From the NCBI GenBank assembly GCA_964497635.1, contig CAZCDB010000009.1:1-34262 (forward strand): DNA of 34,262 bases, given 5' to 3'. The notes under the pieces are model-generated. The model worked only from the letters and a program-made list of their open reading frames with translations. It was not told the DNA's origin and searched no databases. Below are positions 9,003 to 16,091 of this stretch, one piece after another (the stretch's first letter is position 1; every line of letters begins with the position of its first letter). The stretch is from CAMDWQ01 sp964497635. GTDB taxonomy: Bacteria > Omnitrophota > Gorgyraeia > 2-02-FULL-51-18. Position numbers and translations under genes: made by a program.

Positions 9003-10097
9003 TTAAAACGTGGCCGTTAAACCTGTCGAAAGTGTATGCCCCGAATAGTCCTGGGAAACATCATTGGAATAGTTTTGTTTGTAGAGATAGCTAAAATTCC
9101 ACTGGTAAGTTGGGTTAATCTCAAAGTAAACGGTGCTACCATAATAAAGAAGATTGTCTTTTTCTTTCACCAAGCCGTCGACATCAAAAGTCCTAGCCGT
9201 ATATTTTTTAAAGTCATACCCTGTATAAAAAGTGGTTGAAAGACGAGGAGCCAAAACAAGGTTGGCATAGCCTCCAGCCTTCATTCCCTGATAATCGTTG
9301 AAGCGATTAAAAAGATCATTGGAGTCATTGGCTTTGTAGGCAGTATGAGCCCCCAAAACCAAGCGCTCGTTCAATATATATTTTAAATTAACTCCCGGTT
9401 CATAAAAAATGTCTTCTCGTTCTTTATCCAAATTCTCGTTACTATCCGAGAGCGCCTGACGGGTTGCAAAGGATCTGATACTGAATATCTGATAAAAAGT
9501 TCCTGTTAATTTTCTGGTGAAATCGTAGCTGAGGGCAGGTTTAAACTTATTCTGAGTGTAGTTTAAACTACTGTTTCTCTCATAATGGATGTGATTAAGA
9601 TAATAATTAAACTTAAATTTAAGTTTTGGCGAGAGTTTGGCATCAAAAAATGGATTGAGACCTAAATCACTGTAGCTTGAATCCTCAAAATTACCATAGT
9701 GAAAAAAATTTGCTGACGACACCGCTCCCCAGCTTCCTTCGCCGAGAAAACCAACACCCGGATGCTTTAATTTCAATTCTCCACTGAGGTTATTCTCATA
9801 ATATTCGTCGCCTTGACGGCTGGAGTCTAAATTGACGTTGTTATCATACCCAAAATTAGATTCCAGGTTGAATTTCCATATTTTTTTGGCTTCCTGCTCT
9901 TGCCGCTGTCTGGCAGCCGCAAGCTCACTTTCAACGTATTGATTGAATTGAAGTCGGCGAGCGGTCTTCTCTTGATCCGTAAGACTCGTCTCTTCCGCCT
10001 GAAGAAAAGAAAGGTTGCCAAGCAGTCCAAAAAGAAAGGTTGCCAATATCAAACATTGGCCAAGGTGTAAATTGAATCTAGCTATTTTTTTGTGCAC
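9003..10097 (-). CDS. Outer-membrane beta-barrel protein
   Basis: The 364-residue product has a signal peptide (core CLILATFLFGLLGNLSFLQA, cleaved near residue 34). A short charged, helical stretch rich in Gln, Arg and Glu follows (about 40-72). The rest consists of alternating, aromatic-rich strands such as NFSYLYKQNYSND, and the chain ends in TATF. A terminal phenylalanine after alternating hydrophobic residues is the classical outer-membrane assembly signal. The overall look resembles SLAM-like or DUF560-type barrels, but I cannot assign a family. I chose the GTG at 10095-10097 because GGAGA lies about 9 nt upstream; a TTG at 10112 would overlap that site. A promoter and a 5' hairpin precede it. 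It lies between the FecR protein and the 46-residue peptide, so I infer it works with them at the outer membrane. Confidence 0.78.
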   Translation of the reverse strand: MHKKIARFNLHLGQCLILATFLFGLLGNLSFLQAEETSLTDQEKTARRLQFNQYVESELAAARQRQEQEAKKIWKFNLESNFGYDNNVNLDSSRQGDEYYENNLSGELKLKHPGVGFLGEGSWGAVSSANFFHYGNFEDSSYSDLGLNPFFDAKLSPKLKFKFNYYLNHIHYERNSSLNYTQNKFKPALSYDFTRKLTGTFYQIFSIRSFATRQALSDSNENLDKEREDIFYEPGVNLKYILNERLVLGAHTAYKANDSNDLFNRFNDYQGMKAGGYANLVLAPRLSTTFYTGYDFKKYTARTFDVDGLVKEKDNLLYYGSTVYFEINPTYQWNFSYLYKQNYSNDVSQDYSGHTLSTGLTATF

Positions 10098-10118
10098 TAA
10101 GAAAGTCTCCAAAAATAA

Positions 10119-10151
10119 GATGACCCACCATCAAAACCTTGGCGGATCATC
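10119..10151 (-). promoter_or_regulatory. RNA hairpin in the leader of the barrel gene
   Basis: On the minus strand, GATGATCCGCC (10151-10141) can pair with GGTGGGTCATC (10129-10119) around an 11-nt loop. As RNA all eleven positions pair, two of them as G-U. The stem is followed by TTATTTTT and then by the GGAG ribosome site of the barrel gene. It could be an intrinsic terminator for the fecR-like gene, an attenuator, or, if the promoter at 10161-10190 is used, a 5'-terminal stabilising stem-loop. Confidence 0.55.
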
Positions 10152-10160
10152 GCCTAAACT

Positions 10161-10190
10161 ATTATTCACAAAATCAAGCCTTCGAGTCAA
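10161..10190 (-). promoter_or_regulatory. Candidate sigma-70 promoter for the barrel gene
   Basis: Reading the minus strand, TTGACT (10190-10185) and AATAAT (10166-10161) are separated by 18 nt. Each hexamer matches the consensus at five of six positions. Transcription would begin near 10154, just before the hairpin 10119-10151. Confidence 0.45.
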
Positions 10191-10224
10191 CCAGTAAACT
10201 GAACAAAATTTTCAAAAAAATAGG

Positions 10225-11181
10225 TTATCGAGTCAGTTTAAGTCCGCCATCATCGTTATCGTCGCTGCCGTCTTTCCTGCGTTCACGCCGGCGATCCTTC
10301 TGGTCTCGGTCTCTATCAATGGTTCTATCCACTGCCTCAATATTTTTTTCTATCAGTTGTTCCTGAGCGTCTATTAATGTCTGAACATCTCGTTCTGGAG
10401 AAGTCGTCCCCTCAACGCTCTTAGCTCCCAAAGATTCCTGAAAATTCTCCAAGCGTTCAGCAAGTTTTGGCTCATACTCTCGCTCGATTGTCTGGATGTC
10501 TTGAATCCTTCCCTCACGCCCCTCATCTTTTAGCTCCGCCAAAGTCTGATCCACGTTAGAAACAAGCTCTTTATTTTGGGCTATCTCTTCCTCTGACATC
10601 TTCTCGGGTGTTTTGGGAGCTTCTCCCAGAGAATCAACTTCCGTTTTTTCATTTTCCTTTAAGATCACTTTATCCTCCATCATCTGCCCATCAGCATTCT
10701 TGGAGTGAACCTCTACCTCCGAGTCATGCAAATTATATACATCCGTAGTGGCACCATCCGTCACTGTCCGGTAAGCGGAACCACGAACTGCCGCAACCGC
10801 TGTGGGTGTCTCAATCTCAAAAGTAGATTTCGCGGGTAGTTTGGCAAGTCTAGCAAACACATCTCCCTTGGACATTTCAATTCCCGTGGGAAATACAGAC
10901 TTAATCCTGACCTTAGAGCCTGCCCAAAAGCGAGTCACATTATTCCACTCTTTATCATAGGCGACATCCACAAAACTAGCGTCTCCAACCAGGACAGTAT
11001 CCCCAATCGCCAAAAGGTCCCCTTGCTTCAGGGCTTGAGTGCTCCCATCTGCTTTTAGAACCTCGGCTTGTCCATTTAGCGTCATCACTTCGCAGGAATA
11101 CTCCCCCCCTGCCTGGGCATAAGCGGTAATCGTTGCGCACAGCAACATCATCAAAAAGAGCGTTCTAAGGGTAATTTTCAT
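10225..11181 (-). CDS. Secreted FecR-domain protein
   Basis: The 318-residue product has a signal peptide (MKITLRTLFLMMLLCATITAYAQA). A FecR-like beta domain occupies about residues 30-165, recognisable from its repeated block (LLAIGDTVLVGDAS, GDVFARLAKL, TPTAVAAVRGSAYR). After residue 180 the protein is charged and probably helical, rich in Glu, Lys and Arg, and ends in RRERRKDGSDDNDDGG. Unlike true FecR anti-sigma regulators it has no cytoplasmic anti-sigma head and no neighbouring sigma gene, so it is more likely a structural or ligand-binding envelope protein. I chose the ATG at 11181: a GGGAG lies just upstream, the signal peptide starts there, and the longer frame from 11229 would begin before the predicted transcription start. 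Confidence 0.85.
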   Translation of the reverse strand: MKITLRTLFLMMLLCATITAYAQAGGEYSCEVMTLNGQAEVLKADGSTQALKQGDLLAIGDTVLVGDASFVDVAYDKEWNNVTRFWAGSKVRIKSVFPTGIEMSKGDVFARLAKLPAKSTFEIETPTAVAAVRGSAYRTVTDGATTDVYNLHDSEVEVHSKNADGQMMEDKVILKENEKTEVDSLGEAPKTPEKMSEEEIAQNKELVSNVDQTLAELKDEGREGRIQDIQTIEREYEPKLAERLENFQESLGAKSVEGTTSPERDVQTLIDAQEQLIEKNIEAVDRTIDRDRDQKDRRRERRKDGSDDNDDGGLKLTR

Positions 11182-11220
11182 AACTTTCTCCCGATTAAAA
11201 TTTTGTCCTTCTTCATTAAA

Positions 11221-11248
11221 AGTATACATTGGTTGTTGAAAAAATCAA
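11221..11248 (-). promoter_or_regulatory. Candidate sigma-70 promoter for the FecR-domain gene
   Basis: On the minus strand TTGATT (11248-11243) and TATACT (11226-11221) are separated by 16 nt. The -10 box matches consensus at five of six positions. The predicted start lies near 11213, giving a leader of about 30 nt before the ATG at 11181. The surrounding 11227-11310 is very AT-rich. Confidence 0.55.
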
Positions 11249-11323
11249 GTATTTTTGTTAATAGATATTATAAAATGATTGATTAAATATAGCTATGTTA
11301 ATAAAAATTGTAAATGGCCTCTC

Positions 11324-11962
11324 TCATGAGAAGCGGGCCTGAACGATACGCTCCTGGCTTTCTTCTTTATGCTTTCTTTCATCCAAACCAATCTGCCTGA
11401 AAAGATCAGCAAGATTTTCAAAGTTCCCATAATCCGATTTAAAATCGCTCTCAAAAGGAAGGGTCTGGAACTCTGGGTTTTCCCTGACAAATTCCATGTA
11501 TTCGTGCTCCGCGTGGTCTTCAAAGTCAGCGTTGAGCTCATAACTGAGTCGAGGTTTAATCACATACAACACCCAGCTGACATGGTAATAGAAAAATGCC
11601 ATAAACTGCGGTACGATCAAATAAAGAAAAAAGTTTTCTCGGATTTGTTTTTTTTGGGTCATCTCTTCCAAAATCAATAAGTGCCACTGCTCATTGTCCT
11701 GTTGATGACGACTTTCTTGGATAAAATTAAAAATCCTTCTGGCAAAATTGGGTTGGGCATAGGTATGCGTCATCGCAATATAGGCTACATGCTCCCAGGA
11801 CTGGTAAGGGACGCGCGCAATTACTTCCAGGACTTTAAATTTAGAGAGAGTCCTTTTACGACCATAAAAAAAATCCATCGTAAAAAATAAGACACGCGCC
11901 AGCATTCCATACCGGCGGCGGTCAGAGGAGAGTGTTTTTTCTTGTTCTGCTTTCAAATCCAT
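11324..11962 (-). CDS. Alternative oxidase family quinol oxidase, plastid-terminal-oxidase-like
   Basis: AOX/PTOX proteins are di-iron quinol oxidases that reduce oxygen to water on the membrane surface without pumping protons. The 212-residue protein has all six expected iron ligands: E46 in LEVIARVPY, E91 and H94 in NEQWH, E148 in FEDHAEHE, and E195 and H198 in DERKH. The blocks LEVIARVPY, HLLILEE, FYYHVSWVLYVIKPRLSY and FENLADLFRQI closely resemble plant IMMUTANS and cyanobacterial PTOX rather than mitochondrial AOX, from memory of those sequences. The gene follows the PAS-phosphatase by 19 nt and closes the run that begins with fur and the iron transporters. The nearest AAGGAG is about 15 nt upstream, a loose spacing. 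A weak, imperfect hairpin lies at its 3' end. Confidence 0.88.
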   Translation of the reverse strand: MDLKAEQEKTLSSDRRRYGMLARVLFFTMDFFYGRKRTLSKFKVLEVIARVPYQSWEHVAYIAMTHTYAQPNFARRIFNFIQESRHQQDNEQWHLLILEEMTQKKQIRENFFLYLIVPQFMAFFYYHVSWVLYVIKPRLSYELNADFEDHAEHEYMEFVRENPEFQTLPFESDFKSDYGNFENLADLFRQIGLDERKHKEESQERIVQARFS

Positions 11963-11981
11963 CGTGGGCGCACAAAACTCC

Positions 11982-13121
11982 TTACTTCAATTGTACCCCA
12001 ACAATAGAAATATCATCATCAGGTTTTTTCGGCAAACACCAATGATAGGCGGTACGAGCTAAACTATGGACCGTGTATTCCAAAGAATACTCATTTATAT
12101 TTTCTTTTTTTAAATGGGAGTAAACGCCCGCAAGACCCAAATCTTCATTTTTTGCGTTACGCGCTTCATACACTCCGTCCGATATAAGAAACAGTCTATC
12201 TCCTGCTCTTAAATCCACACGACCTTCCTCGTAGGAAATTCCCTCCACCATTCCAATCGGAGGCCCATATCCCTCCAGTTGGCAAACCTGTCCGTCTTTT
12301 CTGATTAAAATAGGCCCCAAGTGGCCAGCCGTCGTATAGACAAAAGATGAATCTTTTAGGTTGAGAATGCCATAAACAAGCGTAAAAGAATGATTTTTGT
12401 AGTTTTCGTGGCAAAAATGCTCGTTGATACTTTCAACAAGACTTCTTGGGCAATGATTTTTAAATATCCCGGATAAAAAATGGGTCGCAGTCACAGAAAG
12501 CAGGGCTGATGCCGCTCCATGACCTGTGACATCTAGAACGTATAAAGCCACGTGCGTTTCATCCACAGGAAAAATATGAAGACTGTCTCCCCCAAGCTCT
12601 TCACAAGGCTTATAAAACCATGCTGATTCAAACCGATCAGAGTTTAGACCTCGAGAAGGTAAAAGTGAGCGCTGAAACTCCGCAGCACTCTCCAGTTCTT
12701 GTGTCATCCGCTGATTAAGCTTTTGAAGCTGCCTTTCGGCGCGTTTGGCTTCCGTTAAATCATGCCACACGGCAATCAAAGCAGGCCGCCCTCCGATCTC
12801 CACCGAGTTTAGCGTTACTTCGACAGGAAATTCTTCTCCATCTGACTTTCGGTGCATCCATTCAAAACGATGCCATCCATTTTTTCTGGCAATCTGATCC
12901 ATTTCCTGAGATTTTTCAGAAGACTTACGACCATCCGGTTGATATTCTGGGGAAAGAATAGCAGGGTGCAGAGATAAAACCTCTGTTTTACTACGGCACT
13001 TCAAAAGCTTTATCGTTGCTTCATTACAATCCGTAATTCCTGTCTCATCCACAATAAAATGCGCATCGGAAGAGTGGTCAAATAAAATCCGAAAGCGATC
13101 CTGCACCAAAGAATCAGGCAT
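11982..13121 (-). CDS. PAS-domain protein with SpoIIE/RsbU-type PP2C phosphatase
   Basis: Residues about 8-120 form a PAS domain (FRILFDHSSDAHFIVDE...DLTEAK), followed by a short coiled-coil linker with QLQKLNQRMTQELESA. The C-terminal part is a PPM/SpoIIE serine phosphatase with metal-binding acidic blocks DVTGHGAASAL, ISDGVYEA and DDISIVGV. RsbU-like phosphatases usually dephosphorylate an anti-sigma-factor antagonist, but none is encoded nearby, so the partner is unknown. No membrane segment is present; it should be cytoplasmic. The start at 13121 (MPDSL) overlaps the tag stop by 8 nt; a second ATG ten codons upstream (13151) is possible and neither has a strong ribosome site. Confidence 0.87.
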   Translation of the reverse strand: MPDSLVQDRFRILFDHSSDAHFIVDETGITDCNEATIKLLKCRSKTEVLSLHPAILSPEYQPDGRKSSEKSQEMDQIARKNGWHRFEWMHRKSDGEEFPVEVTLNSVEIGGRPALIAVWHDLTEAKRAERQLQKLNQRMTQELESAAEFQRSLLPSRGLNSDRFESAWFYKPCEELGGDSLHIFPVDETHVALYVLDVTGHGAASALLSVTATHFLSGIFKNHCPRSLVESINEHFCHENYKNHSFTLVYGILNLKDSSFVYTTAGHLGPILIRKDGQVCQLEGYGPPIGMVEGISYEEGRVDLRAGDRLFLISDGVYEARNAKNEDLGLAGVYSHLKKENINEYSLEYTVHSLARTAYHWCLPKKPDDDISIVGVQLK

Positions 13122-13668
13122 GGTACCGGAAACAATCCACAACGTGGTCATTGACCATGCCGGTGGCTTGCATATGAGCGTAAATAATCGTCGATCCCAC
13201 GAAACGAAATCCTCTTTTCTTTAAATCTTTGCTAAAAGCATCTGACTCGGCCGTCTGGGCGGGAATATCTTTGAGAGTGTGACGTTTGTTGATGAGGGGC
13301 TTCCCTCCCACAAAACTCCAGGCATATTTTGAAAAACTTCCAAATTCTTTTTGGACTTTTAAAAAAGCTTTTGCATTCGAGACAGCAGACTCCACCTTGA
13401 GACGATTACGGATAATACCAGGATCTTTTAAAAGAGTTTCTATTTTCTTACGATCGAATTTAGAGACTTTCACCGGATCAAAATCACAGAAATTCTTACG
13501 GTAGTTTTCCCTTTTTCTTAGAACTGTCAACCAGCTTAAGCCCGCTTGCGCTCCCTCGAGGATGAGAAACTCAAACAATTTTTTGTCATCGTAGACAGGA
13601 ACCCCCCATTCCTCATCGTGATATCGAATATAAAGAGGATCCGTTCCTGCCCACGCACAGCGCGTCAT
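13114..13668 (-). CDS. tag: 3-methyladenine DNA glycosylase I
   Basis: Tag removes 3-methyladenine from alkylated DNA and starts base excision repair. The 184-residue product aligns with the E. coli enzyme at its key positions: zinc ligands C4, H17, H175 and C179 and the base-recognition glutamate E38 in FLILEGAQAGLSW. All are present, so the enzyme should be active. The start overlaps the tonB stop as ATGA and the stop lies inside the next reading frame. There is no obvious functional link to iron uptake, unless the link is oxidative or alkylation damage; more likely the gene is simply carried in the transcript. Confidence 0.95.
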   Translation of the reverse strand: MTRCAWAGTDPLYIRYHDEEWGVPVYDDKKLFEFLILEGAQAGLSWLTVLRKRENYRKNFCDFDPVKVSKFDRKKIETLLKDPGIIRNRLKVESAVSNAKAFLKVQKEFGSFSKYAWSFVGGKPLINKRHTLKDIPAQTAESDAFSKDLKKRGFRFVGSTIIYAHMQATGMVNDHVVDCFRYHA

Positions 13669-14249
13669 TCTAGTTTAAACCTTACAGGAACTCTTGCGGT
13701 AGAATTTACTGGCAATTCTCCGATACGTGCGGGTAAAAAACGCCAGGACTTCACCGCTTGGATTGCCGAGCGGTCCAAGACATCGTAGCCTGAACTTATT
13801 TCTTTTTCCACTTGGGTCGCACGGCCTTCAGCGCTGACGGATACTCTTAAAACCACCACTCCCTGCCAACCCTTCTGGCGCGCTTGCCGGGGATAAACAG
13901 GGGCCGGATTCCTTAAGTAGTTCGGTTTGGCCTCTGTCATTGCCCCTCCGGAGGAATGAAAAGTGCTGGCATCCTTTCCAGGGGTCGGAGAATTCTCTTG
14001 AGTTTTTGTCTCCGCAGTTAAAGAAGCTGCCTGTTTGGCCTCCTCCATAATCAATGTCTCTTCTAGAGCTTCTGAGGATTCTTGATTCGCGGCTACCAGA
14101 TGAACTTCAAGGCCTCCACTGCCAAGCTCTACCGCATATTCAGCCGGTCGAACAAGAAGCGAGCCTCCAACCAATAGCAGAGCCGCATGAAACACAAAAG
14201 AAACAATAAAGCCCAGGGATTGATCGTAAGAAGATGGATGGCTTATCAC
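13665..14249 (-). CDS. tonB: TonB-family energy transducer
   Basis: TonB carries energy from the ExbB/ExbD proton channel to outer-membrane receptors. The 194 residues show an N-terminal membrane anchor (about 10-30), a periplasmic spacer that is shorter and less proline-rich than in E. coli, and a C-terminal TonB domain (about 105-194) with PVYPRQARQKGWQGVVVLR and AIQAVKSWRFLPA. The start is a GTG whose G is shared with the exbD stop (TAGTG). It is encoded with exbB, exbD, the permease and a TonB-dependent receptor, so it is probably dedicated to the receptor at 16081-18045. Confidence 0.92.
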   Translation of the reverse strand: MISHPSSYDQSLGFIVSFVFHAALLLVGGSLLVRPAEYAVELGSGGLEVHLVAANQESSEALEETLIMEEAKQAASLTAETKTQENSPTPGKDASTFHSSGGAMTEAKPNYLRNPAPVYPRQARQKGWQGVVVLRVSVSAEGRATQVEKEISSGYDVLDRSAIQAVKSWRFLPARIGELPVNSTARVPVRFKLE

Positions 14250-14659
14250 TATTTTTTCTTTGTCTGGATGGATACCTTCTTAATCCCCAGCTTTCGAACC
14301 TCATCCAAAATTTCAACGCCTTTACCAAAATCAGCGCGCTCATCTCCATTGATAAAAACTTTAAGTTCTGGATTCTGAGTTTTTAAATCAGTGAGTCTTT
14401 GTTTAAGACTGTCCAAAGAGAGAGGTTCTTTATCCAAAAAAAGAGTCCCCTCTTCTTTGAAGCTGATTGTCACCGAGCTCTGACGATCCTCCACCAGGGC
14501 CGTGACTGCCGATGGCAACTGAACAGGTACTCCTTCATTTTGAATCATCGACAGGGAGACCATCATAAAAGTCGCCAAAAGAAAAAACATAATATCGATA
14601 AAAGGGATGATTTCAAGTCGCGGCCTTGTTTTGGGCCTAGGCGAAGGCAAGGAAGGCAT
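14249..14659 (-). CDS. exbD: Biopolymer transport protein ExbD
   Basis: ExbD forms the proton-responsive core of the TonB motor with ExbB. The 136-residue protein has the expected single membrane helix near residues 16-37 with the conserved aspartate in PFIDIMFFLLATFMM, followed by a periplasmic domain ending in VRKLGIKKVSIQTKKK. The gene begins 3 nt after exbB and its stop overlaps the tonB start. TolR is a related alternative, but the presence of tonB and a receptor in the same operon favours ExbD. Confidence 0.92.
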   Translation of the reverse strand: MPSLPSPRPKTRPRLEIIPFIDIMFFLLATFMMVSLSMIQNEGVPVQLPSAVTALVEDRQSSVTISFKEEGTLFLDKEPLSLDSLKQRLTDLKTQNPELKVFINGDERADFGKGVEILDEVRKLGIKKVSIQTKKK

Positions 14660-14662
14660 TTT

Positions 14663-15271
14663 TTAGCGTCCAGATTTTTTTCTTAAGAGGATGGTAAGCT
14701 GGTTCATTGAACCTTCGATTTTACGGCGTACCTGCTCCAGCTTGGCTGTAAAATAATTGAGCGGCAGGATGGCCACAATCGCCACGATCAGACCAAAGGA
14801 AACCGCAATCAAAGATTCGGCGATACCTCCGGTGATCACTTGTTGTTTATCTGCCAAATTCCCCCCTCCCACGACGCCAAAAGCACGGATCATTCCTACC
14901 ACGGTTCCCAAAAGCCCCAGAAGAGGCCCTAGCGTCACGGCCGTGTCCAAAACCACCAAGCCACGATTGTACTCATCAAGCTGGGCGCTAGCTGCCTCCA
15001 AGAGTGCATCCTCCAAAGAGCTTTCACGATGCTCCAGACCCTCGGTGAGTACACGAGCGATCCGATCACTAGACTGCCTCCCCGTCTTGATCGCCTCCTC
15101 AAATTTTCCATGCTGAACATATTCAAATATTTTATGCACTGCCTCTTTATCCCGACGCTTGATTTCACGTAAAATAAAAAGTACACGCTCGACAACCACC
15201 CCCAACGTAATCACCGACAAAATAAAAATGGGCCACATAATCGGCCCGCCCTTCCAAAAAAGTTCAAGCAT
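14663..15271 (-). CDS. exbB: MotA/TolQ/ExbB proton channel protein
   Basis: This 202-residue inner-membrane protein has the three-helix plan of ExbB: a first helix near residues 9-32 (WPIFILSVITLGVVVERVLF), a cytoplasmic loop, and two later helices around residues 105-125 and 145-175 (LGPLLGLLGTVVGMIRAF and AVSFGLIVAIVAILPLNYF). The proline-glycine-rich second helix is characteristic. The start codon overlaps the permease stop, and AAAGGG lies 5 nt upstream. It energises TonB together with ExbD. Confidence 0.92.
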   Translation of the reverse strand: MLELFWKGGPIMWPIFILSVITLGVVVERVLFILREIKRRDKEAVHKIFEYVQHGKFEEAIKTGRQSSDRIARVLTEGLEHRESSLEDALLEAASAQLDEYNRGLVVLDTAVTLGPLLGLLGTVVGMIRAFGVVGGGNLADKQQVITGGIAESLIAVSFGLIVAIVAILPLNYFTAKLEQVRRKIEGSMNQLTILLRKKSGR

Positions 15272-16091
15272 GACGGCCCTTTCTCTTCAAATTTAAAATA
15301 TGCCAACCCATCCACGCCAGATAAGCCCAATAAAACAAAACTTCCGTCAGCGAAGGATTTCCGTTGTATCCAAACATGGCCTTGAGCAAAGACCCGACAC
15401 CCTTCTTCTCGTTGAGATAAGCGTTAATATTATAAAGAGGGTCCACCACCGCAGGGATCCAACCCGCTTCATTGAGTTCATGAACTCCGTAAGCCAGAAG
15501 TCCCGCGGCAATCAGCACAATAAAAATCCCTGTCCACCAAAATAAACTCTTGAGGGCGATTTTTCGTCCTCCCGTAAATATCAATAAAACTACCAAGGCT
15601 GCCGCGCCAAACCCTGCCATCGCTCCCACCAAAGAAATTTGCCCTCCACTTTGCAAAGACACCGCCTTCAAAAAAAGAACGGTTTCCGCTCCTTCCCGAA
15701 GCACCGCAAAAAATGGCAGGGACACCAAAGCCCAATAGTCACGAGTCGAAATGGCACTCTCGACCTTGCTTTCAATCGAAGACTTGATATTTCTTCCCTG
15801 CTTCTCCATCCAAAAAAACATATACGTCAAAACCACGCAAGCCGCGATAGAAATCACTCCTTCGAGGACTTTTCCTACAATTTCCCCGGAGGCCTCCGTC
15901 ATCCCGGCAATCCAGCTGCCCAGGCCGAGGCTTGCCGCCAAGGCCAACACCACGCTCATTCCTATGTGAGAAAAATAACGTCCTGCGTTGAGCCTGGCAA
16001 GAACCGTCAAAATAATCCCAAGAATGAGCCCCGCTTCCAAAGCCTCCCTAAAAACAACCAAAAACACCGCAAAAACATTTTCACCAAACAA
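15264..16091 (-). CDS. FTR1-family iron permease
   Basis: This is a seven-helix inner-membrane iron transporter, like EfeU/FTR1. The 275 residues contain both REXXE-type iron motifs, REALE (residues 15-19) and REGAE (132-136), each inside a hydrophobic helix. No EfeO or EfeB partner is encoded nearby, so ferric iron may arrive through the receptor or be oxidised by another protein. The start is a TTG at 16089-16091, supported by a strong GGAGG at 16100-16104 that lies inside the receptor gene; the two genes overlap by 11 nt. It probably moves iron across the inner membrane after uptake by the neighbouring TonB-dependent receptor. Confidence 0.9.
   Translation of the reverse strand: MFGENVFAVFLVVFREALEAGLILGIILTVLARLNAGRYFSHIGMSVVLALAASLGLGSWIAGMTEASGEIVGKVLEGVISIAACVVLTYMFFWMEKQGRNIKSSIESKVESAISTRDYWALVSLPFFAVLREGAETVLFLKAVSLQSGGQISLVGAMAGFGAAALVVLLIFTGGRKIALKSLFWWTGIFIVLIAAGLLAYGVHELNEAGWIPAVVDPLYNINAYLNEKKGVGSLLKAMFGYNGNPSLTEVLFYWAYLAWMGWHILNLKRKGRHA

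Noticed and set aside
10225..11181. FecR-domain protein as an anti-sigma regulator
   Set aside because: It has a signal peptide, no cytoplasmic head and no sigma gene beside it.
11181..11229. A longer FecR-domain gene starting at 11229
   Set aside because: The predicted -10 box and transcription start lie at or after that codon, while 11181 has a good ribosome site and begins the signal peptide.
11300..11335. Hairpin terminator at the 3' end of the alternative oxidase gene
   Set aside because: The GGCC ends pair, but the stem has bulges and mismatches and only an interrupted T-rich stretch follows; I do not call it.
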